A stretch of DNA of 64,000 nt. Origin: Sesamum alatum (lineage: Eukaryota; Streptophyta; Magnoliopsida; Lamiales; Pedaliaceae). The notes beneath the pieces are model-generated. The model searched no databases, was not told the DNA's origin, and worked only from the letters and a program-made list of their open reading frames with translations. Made by a program: the position numbers and the translations under genes. The stretch spans positions 19,018,979-19,082,978 of the forward strand of contig JACGWO010000011.1 in NCBI GenBank assembly GCA_034509735.1, read 5' to 3'. Shown in pieces: positions 12,105 to 23,409 of this stretch; positions within the stretch are counted from its first letter, which is position 1; every line of letters begins with the position of its first letter.

Positions 12105-14035
12105 TATTAGAATAGGTGACCATGAAGCCAATTTTATTAAGCGAAATGTAACCTATGTCTCAACAATTTCAGAGTTTTAATAAACTTTGATGAATGAGAA
12201 AGTGATGTTCATTTGGCTCATACTTTGTCTATTTTCACTTTGCTGCTTTATAACTGTTCACTGCACAAACAAAGCCCATAGACTGAGATCACATTTGGGG
12301 AATTGGAACTGCGCTTGGAGGTAGGTTCATGAAATCAGTTTCACCGAATCAGTCTGAAAATCTCCAAGTCAAGGAATCTCGAGAAATGGGTATCGAGAAT
12401 CCACTTGAGACTTGCACTAAGCATCGGCTGTCGTGTTTCATCGACGGGTGACGAGGGTCGTCTATGCAGTGTTAGTGGGTCAGCTTGCTAAGGAGCAGCT
12501 GATTGAGGTGACTCGCGGGAACCGTCTTACGGAGGACCTTGAGTAGGGTCAGATAGGTATGACTTGAGTTCTCGGTTCCAACAGTACAGGTTAATCCTTG
12601 GACTTGAGGAATTGCTGAGTTTACCTGTACACTGTGTCTGTATCTTAGGTATGGTGAGAGATTACCAAGTCATAGTTACTGAGTAGTCATAAGCCATATC
12701 TAGTGCAGTCATGATGTGCAATGTGACAGTAGATTACAAGAAAGGATCTGTCTCCTGTCAGAGCGCTAACAGTAGCATCTCACTATGCTCTGAGTCTTGT
12801 CTCTGAATCTGTGGCCATAGTAACTGAACAGAATGGAGGGATTCCCTGCGACATTTAGTGTAGGACAAGCCAACACTTAGGTCCAAGATGGGTACCTACG
12901 TTTCCGTGCCCTAGACCCTAAGTGGTGAGACCGTAGGCAGAAGGATAAATGTACCATAGAGCCTAAATATTCACACCCACGCATATTCACCTAGTCTCTA
13001 GTGCCATGGACCGTTGCTAGACGGTCACCCATGGTAACGGACGGATTCTAGGAATTCGACCAAGTCTAGCTGAAGGTGAACCTAAAGAGTCACACACAAT
13101 CCGCACACATAACGTATTTAATTTAAAATTAAATATTTGGAGAGATGGGACGACTAAATTAGATTTAATCATTTCTTTTCTTGGAATGTCAATTCCTTTA
13201 AATTGGATGAAGAGGAATTTAACTAATTTAATAAATTGGATTTATTGGAATTAAATACACGGGCTTAAAATAAATATTATTATTTATTTGTTGCCCCATG
13301 GATTATTTAAATAAAATTTAAATATTCCATAAAATAAATGGATGGTTGAGATTAAAAGGAGAGATGGATGGCTAGGATTGGTTTGACCAAATCAAAGAGT
13401 TACTTTGACTAGGACTTTGACTAGGTCAAAATTCTAGTCAAAATAGTCTTCCAAGAGTTGGAGTTTGAAGAGGAATGGGATTCCTCCTCTATATATACCT
13501 AGCCCTTCACTTGTGGAAAAGATGATGAAAATTTAACACACACGCACACATACATACTCTCGTCTCTCCCTCTCGGCCACTCCCCCCTTTTCCCAAGAAA
13601 ATACTTTTGGTTCTTTTGTTTCATACAATTGAACCTAAGGAGGGTTGATCACGTTAATTCATAGCGTTTGATCGATTCGTCCTCTCCAAATAATATACAC
13701 TTGATTTTTCGCTAGCACGAGGATCAAGATCTGTGGGCGGATTGCATGTACGATTTAGAGGGTCTCAATACGAGATCTTGGTGCAAAACGAGGAACAACG
13801 CAAGTAGCGTCTCGAAGACAAAACTACAACCGGGTAGGTTTTTCGTTTTGTTTGTTTCGTTCTTTACAACTCTACGGCCTCCATGATTTTACGTTCTTTG
13901 TTTTGTTCATGAGATACACCGAATGCCCGGGAGGTTCAAGGGAACACCTCTTGAACGTTTACGTTTAATTCTTGTTTATGGCATGTTTTAGATTCTTGCA
14001 ATTTTATATCATACCGCGCTTCCGCATTCGCGCTC
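12105..14035 (+). mobile_element. LTR-family copy B (plus orientation), nearly full LTR
   Basis: Begins TATTAGAATAGGTGACCATG, equivalent to the TGTTAGAA start of the other copies. It carries the inverted counterpart of their CACCATGGGTGACC block, a TATA-like CTATATATACC at 13489-13498, and downstream sequence ending near CATACCGCGCTTCCGC. The layout fits U3, promoter, R and U5 of a long LTR of about 1.9 kb. No internal domain adjoins it, so it is a solo or truncated LTR. Confidence 0.6.
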
Positions 14036-15295
14036 CTCCCTGGACGATCCACACACATATCCTAGGCTTTCATGAACATGTGGCTAGAGGAGGAAATGAA
14101 AAAGTACAATAATTTAAATCGGAACATTACCTTTTTCGTTTCACAAGTAGAACGATAACAAGCATTGATTCCCTTTTCATTCCTTTTTCCATTCACTTTA
14201 GGACCCAACTTAGAATTCCTCTAAAGATGATCCACACCACACCAGAAAGTAAAATCTTAATACACTGGTAGATGGAAATGAGATTAGTGGAAGAAAATCC
14301 GAATAGCACTTTCATATTAGTGTATTCGATTTCCTCTTTGTTCTTAACTTGAAAAGGCTTTAAGAAGAACACAAAAAGAGTATTTTGGAGAGAGAATTTT
14401 TTGGCTTGTGTGCAAGCGAGGAGTTAGAAGAGTATGTGTGTAGTTGTGTAATTGTAAGTGGTTACCAAAACCACCTACTTACTAATGCACAATTTGTGCT
14501 CAACCTCGAACCATGTTAGCATAATATGTGCACTACCTAACCATCATAGAACGCCACATAATTGCTTACATGAAGGATTTTCAACACCTCTTCAACTTGC
14601 ATCAACCCCTTGAGCTTGAATTTAAAGTCATGGACTGATTTTGACCAGTCTTGATTCAATCAAATTAAATTAAGTCCAATCAAGATCCATGGGTTCCATA
14701 TTTAATTCAATTAAATACACATAAGCTCAAACACTAATTAATTGATCCATCCAATGAATTTTTTCAATAAATGGTCCAATCATTTATATTATCCTTGAAT
14801 TAATTTAATCTAATTAAATTATTTCACTTCTTCCAGAATTTATTCCAAACTAATTCCACTACTTCCATAGTGATTTTTATGTGACTCTTTAGGTTCACCC
14901 TCAACTAAACTTGGGATTGTGTCCAACACAATTGATTAATTAAATCCAATTTAATTATTATTTCTGATTAACCATTAATCACAAACGCTCGTCACCATGG
15001 GTGGCCGTTTAGCAACGGTCCATGGCACTAGAGACTAAGTGAATGTTGGCGTGAACATAGGCTCCGAATTCCATACAGATATAGTCCTTCCGTCGACCAT
15101 CTCCCAGCCTTAGTCTAGGGCATGGAATTGGGCGTTAGTTCCCATCCTGGACAACGTAACAATGCTTCATACTCGAGACGCGTTTACTCTATAGATCAAC
15201 CTAGGGGACCATTCCCTACTCGACCAATCGCTACAGTCGTAGACTTGAAGAGTCTAAACCATCTAAGAGCGCATAGGAGACATAGCTGTCAATAG
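14036..15295 (-). mobile_element. LTR-family copy C (minus orientation, truncated)
   Basis: From about 14565 it matches copy A (CTTGAGCTTGAATTTAAAGT, GTCACCATGGGTGGCCG, GGCGTGAACATAGGC) and breaks off near 15290 within TAGCTGTCAATAGCTGTCAG. The 14036-14565 part is probably the same element or flanking retroelement DNA. No gene was recognised. Confidence 0.5.
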
Positions 15296-16975
15296 CTGTC
15301 AGAGGAGAGCAAGTTATTTTCTTTGCTAGAAAATAATGTTGTGTGTATTCTCTTAAGATGATTATGATATACCTTCATATATACATAAATAATGGGACTA
15401 TTGGAATGTGTCTAGGTACATCCTAGACATGTCTCGATGGACTCCAATCAGTCATCAATCAAGCATCTCATTTTCAAGGTATGATCAAATCATACCAACT
15501 AAAGAGAGCTTGATTGGGGTTGACTTGTATCTTTCCAAAAGGAACAAATCCCATCATCTAAGAATAGCTATGGCCGATTTTTATGCTCTACTTAAGAGCT
15601 AAAAAATCGGCCCCATCCACATATGCGAAGGATCCAACTCTTCCCTCTCCAAAAGTGGGAGTTAGCTTGTATCTCGGGCCATAGTTTAATGGATCAGGCC
15701 TTATTTTAATCCAATTATAATAAGCCCAATAAATCCTATGAATTATAGTCTTTTAATTCAATTAAAAGATCTACGCCCGTACTCTCTTTAATCAATAAAT
15801 CCTATTTATTAATTAGTGTGGCCCAGATACAATATATGTTCGTCCATCCAATGTACCATCCCATAAATAATCTAATTACTTGTTATCTTTCATAATTAAC
15901 TCCAAGTTAATTCCTTCACCTCCTCGGTAATTTGTATGTAACTCTTTAGGTTAACACTCAGCTAGACTTTGGCTTGTGTCCAACAGAAGCCCGTCACCAT
16001 GGGTGGCCGTCAAGCAACGGTCTATGACACTAGAGACTAGGTGAATTTTGGCGTGAACTTTTAAGCTCTCAATTTCGCATGGGTATAGTTTTTCGATCTA
16101 CCATCTCATTGTTAAATTAGGGTATGGAATTGGCGTCGGTTCCTATCGTGGACTAGGCAACTGTGATTGATACTCGAGACTCCATTTGCTTTATTGCATC
16201 GACGCAGAAAAGCTTTCCCTGCTTGACCAACCATTGTAGCCACAGTTTTAAGGAGCATGAACGTGTCTCTGAGTGCATAGGAGATACCTCAATCACATAA
16301 AGATAGGGGACGGATCATCCTCTTCTTGAAACCCACCGTCCTCACTACACATTCTAATTGCATTGGACAAGGCTTATAATGAGCATGTCCATGACATGAT
16401 CACTTCTCGCCAGATCTAAGATTCAACTATTGTGTACATGTGACTGTCATGGTTCCTCAAGTTCAAGGACTACTTTCATACTATCAGAGCTAGAGAATTC
16501 CAGTCATACCAACCAAGCCTCCAGGGATTCCATATAACGATTCCCTGTGAGTTAGTTTAGTCGGCTCGACCCCTAGTCGACCAACCCACTCAGATCGTAT
16601 AGACGTCCCACGTCTGTCACCGATGAAATACGACACTCATCCAAAGAATACGATACAAAGTGCAAGTTTCAATAGGACGCTTGATGCCCTGTCTCGAGGT
16701 CCTCGACTTGGAACGTTTCAGACCCAACCTATTATCAGTTAGTTTCATAACCACCATCCAATGCGTGGCCCAACTACATGAGTTGTCTATGTTGTTTGTG
16801 GGCTTTGTTGTGATATATGTGAACAGATATAAACATAATGGAATGAGCACAACAAAGAAAATGCCAAGGTAACGAATACTCATTTTATTCATTACATACT
16901 ATTAAATTACACCGAGTTGACAAATAAATTACATAAAGACCAATTTAATTGGCTTTCTGGTCACCTCTTCTAACA
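15296..16975 (-). mobile_element. LTR-family copy D (minus orientation)
   Basis: Right end read on the minus strand is TGTTAGAAGAGGTGACCAG. The body shares the CACCATGGGTGGCC and GACTAGGTGAATTTTGGCGT blocks with copies A and C. A minus-strand TATA-like segment lies near 15375-15395, where an LTR promoter would be expected. No coding domain. Confidence 0.55.
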
Positions 16976-17415
16976 TTAGCATGGTGATTCAAATTTGCAC
17001 GGTGTCTATATGGTTGGCAGCTCCTTGGCCACCACAGTTTTAACTTCGAGGCTCTGAAAAACATGTTGATGAATTCTTTTAACCCTATAAGGGTTTGGAG
17101 ATACATCTTATTAAGAATGGTCGTATTTTGTTCAATTTTGCACATACTTTGGATCAGAAGAGAGTCTTTGATGGAGGACCTTGGGAGTTCGAAAAGAATC
17201 TGCTTATTCTCAAGGTTTTGGAGGAAGAAGATGATCCGACCAACATTGATCTAAACCGGGTGGATTTTTCCGTTCACGTGCATGGTTTATCACTCGAGCA
17301 CATGTCTCGGAATATGGCTGAATTTATTGGGAACCAAATTGGGCAGTTTAGGGATGTTGAATTGGAAAATGGAAGTCAACTTTGGGATTCCTCACTTCAG
17401 ATTCGAGTAGGTCTC

Positions 17416-17694
17416 TGATGGTGCAGGAATTTAATCAAGGGACCAAGATGTCATTTCCAAAAGAAGTATTATGTAATTACACCCTACCCTCGGCGGTTGC
17501 ACTCAATAATTAGTGCAGTTAGTGGGATTAGTGGTCGGTTGGGGGACGATATTGTCTTTTCGCCTTGCCACATTCTCGTATATATAGTCCATAATTCATT
17601 GTAAAAGGGGATGTATTTTTAATAGCAGAATGATTAGGCAGAATTATTGGAATTACTTGTATTATGTTGATGGAATATTAATTTTGTACCATCA
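17416..17694 (+). repeat. 5' LTR of element 2
   Basis: 279 bp, TGATGG...CATCA. A GTATATATAGTC TATA-like motif lies near 17578. Confidence 0.92.
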
Positions 17695-17812
17695 AATTGG
17701 CGCCGTCTGTAGGAGATTCGGATATTTCTTTCGAGTGCGAGAAATTCTGAAATCCCAAAACAAGAAAATCACATATATAGTACCAGAAATCTGGCGGAAA
17801 CCCCAGATTCAT

Positions 17813-17941
17813 GAAGCTGGGGTGGATCGAAATATCACAAAGGCTAAAGAATTATTTGAGGACATCCCTAAAATATCTATGCATCCAGATACTGCGGCAT
17901 ATAATGCTCTTCTGAGTTCTTTCATCAAATCGAAGGAGGTG
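17813..17941 (+). pseudogene. Captured pentatricopeptide-repeat (PPR) fragment
   Basis: One frame reads NITKAKELFEDIPK, then HPDTAAYNALLSSFIKSKEV. This is the helix-turn-helix pattern of a PPR motif (AKELFEDI, then D-x-x-x-YNALLSSF). PPR proteins are organellar RNA-binding proteins. Only about one motif is present, within the interior of a small LTR element, so this is a gene scrap and not a gene. The call rests on pattern recognition over about 43 residues. Confidence 0.65.
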
Positions 17942-17983
17942 ACATACAATCAGAAACCCAATAGCAAAATCCACAAAGAATGA

Positions 17984-18516
17984 CATACACCACGCGCCCC
18001 ACAATCTTGGTCTCCTCCCGTCGATCTTTCTAACGATGCCACGCGTGGGCTCATCGGGGGCCCGACGCGCCCTCACACTCCCCTTGAAGTCGCGGCAGGT
18101 TCTCCATCACTTTCTCTCTCTTTAGTTTCCAGCGTCGTCCGAGCGACCCACTGGCAACCACTTGCACCATAGGACTCGTCGCCCCCTGATGGGCATTCCC
18201 GCCTTTCAGATTTCATGTTCATCAATTCTCACGAATTTTGCCAAATCTCAACCCCATTTTCTTTCAACCGTCCATTCGTTGGCGTATGAACGACCCAGCC
18301 TCCGAGACCACCGCCGCTCGACTCCCTGCACTCTGCCGAGTCGATCAATACCCTTCCCGGCCGTTCTCATTTAGTTTCCAGCGGGTGGCATTTTCTCGTC
18401 GTCACCCATTCGATTTGGTCAACGCTCAAGCGAGCAACAATCCTTTCTCCGTCGGCCGCTGGCAGGAGCTTCGCTGATGGCGCTCTTCTTCGCCATCTTC
18501 ATCCTCGGCGCAAAAC
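17984..18516 (+). other. GC-rich gene-like insert of unknown origin
   Basis: This stretch has much higher GC than its surroundings, pyrimidine-rich tracts (CTTTCTCTCTCTTTAG) and two open frames of 70-79 codons. It looks like a 5'-UTR plus N-terminal coding region of some host gene, but no protein could be recognised. TTTAGTTTCCAGCG occurs twice (about 18121 and 18370), hinting at an internal duplication. Confidence 0.4.
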
Positions 18517-18707
18517 GCATCTGATATTAGGGCAGCCTTTCTGAAGCATTGTTGGGTGAAGGATCCATGGAGGTCGATGGGACATGTGGTTGTGGTTTTT
18601 GGATTGGCAGCTGTTGCAGCCCATTTCAACAATTGGAGTGTTTGACCTTTTATTGGTTTGCTCAGAGTACTATGTTCTGGGTTCTCTTTGTTCTTGGCCA
18701 TGACTGT
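18517..18707 (+). pseudogene. Captured omega-3 fatty-acid desaturase (FAD3/7/8-type) fragment
   Basis: The frame reads ASDIRAAFLKHCWVKDPWRS, then VVVVFGLAAVAAHFNNWSV, a stop, and after a one-base shift YWFAQSTMFWVLFVLGHDC. This is the region just before and into the first histidine box (HDCGH) of plant microsomal/plastid omega-3 desaturases, membrane enzymes converting linoleate to alpha-linolenate. Similarity ends after HDC. A TGG-to-TGA change, a lost T at about 18650 and a few missing residues after PWRSM show it is dead. It lies inside element 2. Confidence 0.85.
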
Positions 18708-18729
18708 TTGTGTTGGGTGATTCATGGGT

Positions 18730-18822
18730 GAGCTTGAAAAAATGAAGTATAAAGTTTCGAGGAGTTTCGCGGAGATGGAGAATGTAAAGAAGCATTTTGA
18801 ATTGTTGACCAGCTCCATCTGA
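18730..18822 (+). pseudogene. Possible third captured coding scrap, unidentified
   Basis: An in-frame stretch reads ELEKMKYKVSRSFAEMENVK, then KHFELLTSSI and a stop. It is charged and likely helical, unlike its AT-rich flank. Source not recognised; it could be chance. Confidence 0.3.
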
Positions 18823-19257
18823 AACAACCGTTGAAGATATGTAAAAGCATATAGTAGTCTTTATATATATGTACGTCGGTGGATGGTAGTACGAGTTAGA
18901 AGAATCATATGATTGTATAGATGACCTATGTCAGGATAGGAGCATCTATCTGACGAGAAAACACATAATAAAAGAATTATTTTTTGGTACGAGGGGGAGA
19001 TGGTATGGGAATTTCTCGGCTCTCCCCCTCGTGCGGTTTTTTTTTGCTCTCTTTCTCTATTTTCCTACTGTTGAATATTTAAAAGTGATATCTCCTAAAT
19101 TTCAAGTATAAAGAATATATACGCCTTAAAATAAATGCTTAATAAACTTCATTTTATTTATATTAAATATCCTAAAACTCTCTTTGAGCTAAAAATGCAA
19201 CGTGACAATAGTTAAAAAGCAAAAAAGAGAAATACGCGCATATTGTGAAGAATCAAT

Positions 19258-19455
19258 AAAAAAGCCCCGAAGAAAAAGGCTTCCTTGAGGCAAATAAAAA
19301 TCAAAGAAATGCCGCAAAACTAAAGCTCCCTTGAGGCCACAAAAGTCCCGAAGCAAAAAGCTTCCTTGAGGCACACAAAAGCCCCGAAGCAAAAGCTTCC
19401 TTGAGGCACACTAAAAAAAAGCCCCGGAGCTAAGGTTTCCTTGAGGTATACAGAA
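19258..19455. repeat. Minisatellite of about 36-40 bp in element 2
   Basis: Five or so imperfect units of the type GCCCCGAAGCAAAAGCTTCC followed by TTGAGGCACAC. Each unit has a small self-complementary core (GAAGC...GCTTC), so the RNA could form a row of short hairpins. It lies in the 3' part of the element, upstream of the purine tract. Confidence 0.8.
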
Positions 19456-19798
19456 TCATTGGAGCCTACAACAAAAACAAAAAGGGGATAAGAATTTCGT
19501 ATCATGACTAAATGCATACTGCATTGAGTTGTTTGATATTATTATTATTTTCAGCTATGCAATCAAAACTGAACATCTCGACTCGATGTTTTTAGTTTAA
19601 TAAGCTTTTTATGATTTATCATTGATGATAATATTTTATGAAAGAATATAAAAAGTGATTCTCGCAGAATATCCAGTCAAAGAAGGCGAAGGCCTAAGCA
19701 AGGGACTAAAGGAGTCAATCCTGCAAATTGACGGAGCATATGCATCTGATTGAACTTCTAAATATTCCCCTAAAATATTTCGGAGTTGGGGGGGCTGC

Positions 19799-20077
19799 TG
19801 ATGGTGCATGAATTTAACCAAGGGACCAAGATGTAATTTCCAAAAGAAGTATTATGTAATTACCACCCTACCCTCGGAGGTTGCACCCAATAGTTAGTGT
19901 AGTTAGTGGGGTTAGTGGTCGGTTGGGGAACGATATTGTCTTTACGCCTCCGCACATTCTAGTATATATAGTCAATAATTCATTGTAAAAGGGGATGAAT
20001 TTTTAATAACATAATGATTAGGCAAAATTATTGAAATACTTGTATTACATTGATGGAATATTAATTTTGTACCATCA
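19799..20077 (+). repeat. 3' LTR of element 2
   Basis: 279 bp, same ends as the 5' LTR, followed by TSD GTCTC. Confidence 0.92.
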
Positions 20078-20512
20078 GTCTCAATATTACTAAACCCCTC
20101 TGACGAGTCTTGAAACTCCACACTGCGATTGGTGCGAAATCAACTGTTTTTTTTTTTTTTTTTTTACTTATGAGAGATTACCCAATTTCTGCTATTGATG
20201 TGGACATATGGGCCAACAAAGAGTAATATATTATTACATTTAGTAAATATTTTGGCTTAATTCATGCCATTAGATATTAATTGTCTTGACTTTTAATCTC
20301 TACAGATATCATGGAATAGCAATTTGATTTAGGAAGATATGTTTAAAAATGAGGGACGTTATTTGCAACAAGTTATCCATCAAAATTTAACTATTGCGAC
20401 TGCCAAGATCATAATCAAGAAGTACTTAGGTACAAGTTATAGTGCAACGCATTAGATATATAAAGCAAGTACATGTGAATTGCATAGTTAAATACACTTA
20501 TCTCTCCTTACG

Positions 20513-21237
20513 TATCCACTCTACATCAATTACCCCCTAATATATTAAAATCTTAAAAAAAAAAACTCTGACTTCTAACACCTTTAATTTTACAGTTCAA
20601 AAAGTTCATTTTACCCTTACTAAAAATTGATTTATGAAAAAAAAATTGAAGGAATTTTTAAAATACCAAAACACATTTTTTTTAAGCTCTATCTAATTCT
20701 ATTTTCACTTGTTCGTCGAGCTCTTTTTATTTTTATACTTCTAAAGTATTTGAAGCTCATTTTATTTTAGTTTCACTTATTTGTTAAACTAAGTTAAAAA
20801 ATAAATTATACATTCATATAATTACCATATATATATAAATATATATTAATTGTATATTTTCTTATTAGCATATGATCAACTCTTTCGGTTTTATTAATTG
20901 TATATTTGTTTAAGTAAATATATATATATATATACATGTATAAATTTATTTTTAATTTGGTTTGACAAACAAGGGAAACTAAAATAAAATAAGGTCCAAG
21001 TACTTTAGGATTACGAAAATAAAAAGAGCTCGATGAACAAGTGAAATTAGAATTAGACAAAGTTTCAAAAAAGAGTTATTTTGGTATTTTAAAAATTCGT
21101 TTAATTTTTTTTCAAAAGCAATTTTTAGTAAGGTTAAAATGGACTTTTTGAACATAAAAATGAAAGGTGTTAGAAGACCAGGGTTTTTTTTTGAAGGTTG
21201 TAATACTTTAAGCGATAATTGATGTGGGATGAATACT
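20513..21237. mobile_element. Long foldback (inverted-repeat) element
   Basis: The left arm (about 20513-20818) and the reverse complement of the right arm (about 20935-21237) align for about 300 bp with moderate divergence. Matching blocks include CTTCTAACACCTTT, TTCAAAAAGTYCATTTTA, ACTAAAAATTG, TTTTTAAAATACCAAAA, CACTTGTTCRTCGAGCTCTT and ATTTTATTTTAGTTTC. The 115-bp spacer is AT microsatellite-rich. No coding capacity. It is probably a foldback or MITE-type DNA element; a clear target duplication was not identified. Confidence 0.75.
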
Positions 21238-21958
21238 TCAATGGTGGTAACTGTATTTAACCCTGGATTGCAATTGCAAACTATAGCATCATTTTTGCAA
21301 ATAGATCATGCTTGTGAAGAAATTGAGCATATGCGGCAATGTTGTAAATTAATTTCAAAATAGTTAATACTTTGATAAACCGTAAGAGTAATAAAGTTGC
21401 TTTTGCTTGTGATATAGGTTGCACAAAAATCACGATTCATCAAAAATGGGTCCATGATAGACGATGAAGCAAAGAATATTGAAAGTTGCACGTGAACAAG
21501 AAGTGACACTTTAAACAAATTGTACATAGTTGACATGCTTTATTTGAGGACCTTTCAAAAATAGTATTTTAGTTATTATATATTTGTATTCTTGCATAAC
21601 ACCAAGACCACTGACTAAATGTCTTTTTATAGGATACATATTATTATTTCGACCAAATTATTGACAACATTGAAATAAATCAACCTTATCTTATAATTCA
21701 GGCAAATTAATGTTTTATAAGTTTTCAAGACTAAAAATAATGTGAGCTGTAAAAAATGCAATGAGCACGTCATAGAAACGACATCAAAGTACTCATATAA
21801 GACCATAATTTTCAAACAATAAAAAAATTGTACGATGTATTGGTAGATCTCAATAAATATTTTTTTATTATTTATAAATAGAAATTAGTGATAATGCATG
21901 AATTACAATAATTGAGGAGACGTGAATATCAAGAATCAATTGAATTAGATAATTTATA

Positions 21959-22841
21959 GGGTTAAATACACTTTGCCCCTAACTGTTATGGATGTAAAAT
22001 TTACCCCTCGAAATTAATAAATATAATACTTTCCCCCTAAACCTAAATATATGGAAAACATTGCTCTTATATCATACATGTATATTTTTAATGCTAAGGA
22101 TTTTCTTTCTTTTTTCTTACAATTTTCATTTAAAGTATAATTAATTTTTCCTTAGTTCAAAAAAATATATTTTAATTATAATAAATTAAAATATAATTAA
22201 TAAGTTAAAGGTTCAAATTTAATTGTTACATTTTACGGACAAAGTTAAGTAATGAATGAGTACCAATTTTATTACATTTTACATACAAAGTTAAGTAATA
22301 AATGAGTACAATAAATACACAAAAGATTTTCATGTAAAATAATATTTTAATTTGGTAACAAAATTAATTTATTAACTATTTAAATTCTTAGATTAAATGA
22401 TAATTACATATCCATTTTTTAAATATAGTTTCATTAAAAATGATCACAAAATTAAATTTATTAATTTTTTTTCCTAGAAGTGTTTAACTTTTGGTTAAGC
22501 ATATATAAATATTGTCAATTTCTTTCCAAAAGTATATATGAGTTGTTGGGATATTATATTTGTTGTGTGTGTGTGTGAATATATATATATATATATAAAC
22601 TTATTACTCTACTTTTAATTTAAATTCTTCACATAATAAAAAATTCTTTTTTGTTAGAAAATAACTTGGTGATGATTTAATGTGCAAAATACTAAAATAT
22701 ATTGTGAATAATATGATTATTTAAGGCATGAGAGGCAATTTTATCCAACTAGGGGATAAATGCTAAATTTGTTAGTTTAGGGGGGAGGGAAGGTTAAATG
22801 TTACATCACGAATAGTTCACGGGGCAAAGCGTATTTCACCC
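21959..22841. mobile_element. Mutator-like MITE with 9-bp target duplication
   Basis: The left end GGGTTAAATACACTTTGCCCC and the reverse-complemented right end GGGTGAAATACGCTTTGCCCC match at 19 of 21 positions, and weaker similarity extends inward. The flanking 9-mers TAATTTATA (21950-21958) and TAATTTACA (22842-22850) match at 8 of 9. A 9-bp TSD points to a Mutator-like element. The 883-bp interior is non-coding and contains (TG)n and (AT)n tracts near 22560-22600. Confidence 0.8.
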
Positions 22842-22850
22842 TAATTTACA

Positions 22851-23409
22851 ACTAAGGCATGTTTCATAATAATAATTTAGAACTATTATTAAGTAAATTT
22901 AATTTGATGCACTCATATATTAACTTTAAGTTAATGTATGTCTGTAAAAAGCCGAACCTAACATATCTTTCATTATTTTACTATATGTCTCACCTTTACC
23001 AAATCTTAGCATCTGTGCTATGACGGATGGGATCCTCTGTTCCATTAAGATGTTTCATCTCCTATTCCATCTACGGATTTGCGTCACGTGGAAAATATTG
23101 AAATTGATAAAGTCCACACAAGAGAGAGAAATTATTGAGCTGGCAAGAGAGAAAAATTGTTTAATTCATTTAATGAAAAATAAAAAAAGACTTCAAAGCA
23201 AGAAAGAGAAATATTCTCTCCACCTTCTTTTCTCTCTCACAGACATACTTATACATTTTTCTCTCACACACAACACACACTCAAACTCATTCTCTGCGAC
23301 TACGCACCTCCTTCTCCATCAATGTAAGATGACAATAATGTGGCAAAATTTACTAACAATAAAAATTATAATAGTTAATTGTATATATATAAAAAAATCA
23401 CTAGAAAAA
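22851..23409. other. AT-rich spacer, no gene seen
   Basis: Contains GA- and CA-rich microsatellite-like tracts (about 23100-23290). An open frame of 138 codons here is low-complexity and has no recognisable protein features. Confidence 0.5.

Larger units (their letters stand above)
17416..20077 (+). mobile_element. Small LTR retrotransposon carrying host-gene-like pieces (element 2)
   Basis: LTRs 17416-17694 and 19799-20077 (279 bp each, roughly 90% identical by eye) begin TGATGGTGCA and end TACCATCA. The target duplication GTCTC at 17411-17415 and 20078-20082 is perfect. TTGGCGCCGTCTGTAGGAG just inside the 5' LTR is the primer-binding region, and a G-rich GGAGTTGGGGGGG tract precedes the 3' LTR. 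The 2.1-kb interior encodes no retroviral-type enzymes. It contains a PPR-like piece, a GC-rich gene-like stretch, an omega-3-desaturase-like piece, another possible coding scrap and a minisatellite. It sits inside a LINE ORF1 remnant whose reading frame is continuous across the insertion. Confidence 0.92.
17035..20137 (+). pseudogene. LINE ORF1-type (DUF4283-like) remnant, interrupted
   Basis: From about 17035 the translation reads FNFEALKNMLMNSFNPI. A one-base loss shifts the frame near 17090, and it continues HLIKNGRILFNFAHTLDQKR, GGPWEFEKNLLILKVLEEE, VDFSVHVHGLSLEHMSRNMA and FIGNQIGQF. This is the pattern of DUF4283 domains in plant non-LTR retrotransposon ORF1 proteins. At 17415 it is cut by the second LTR element and resumes at 20083: joined across the insertion the frame reads IRVGLNITKPL, a stop, then RVLKLHTAIGAKS. 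It ends in a T run. It is non-functional: a frameshift, an in-frame stop, an insertion and truncation. Confidence 0.75.

Noticed and set aside
18426..18827. Minus-strand 133-codon ORF within element 2
   Set aside because: The plus strand of the same stretch encodes a recognisable desaturase fragment, so the minus frame is a shadow.
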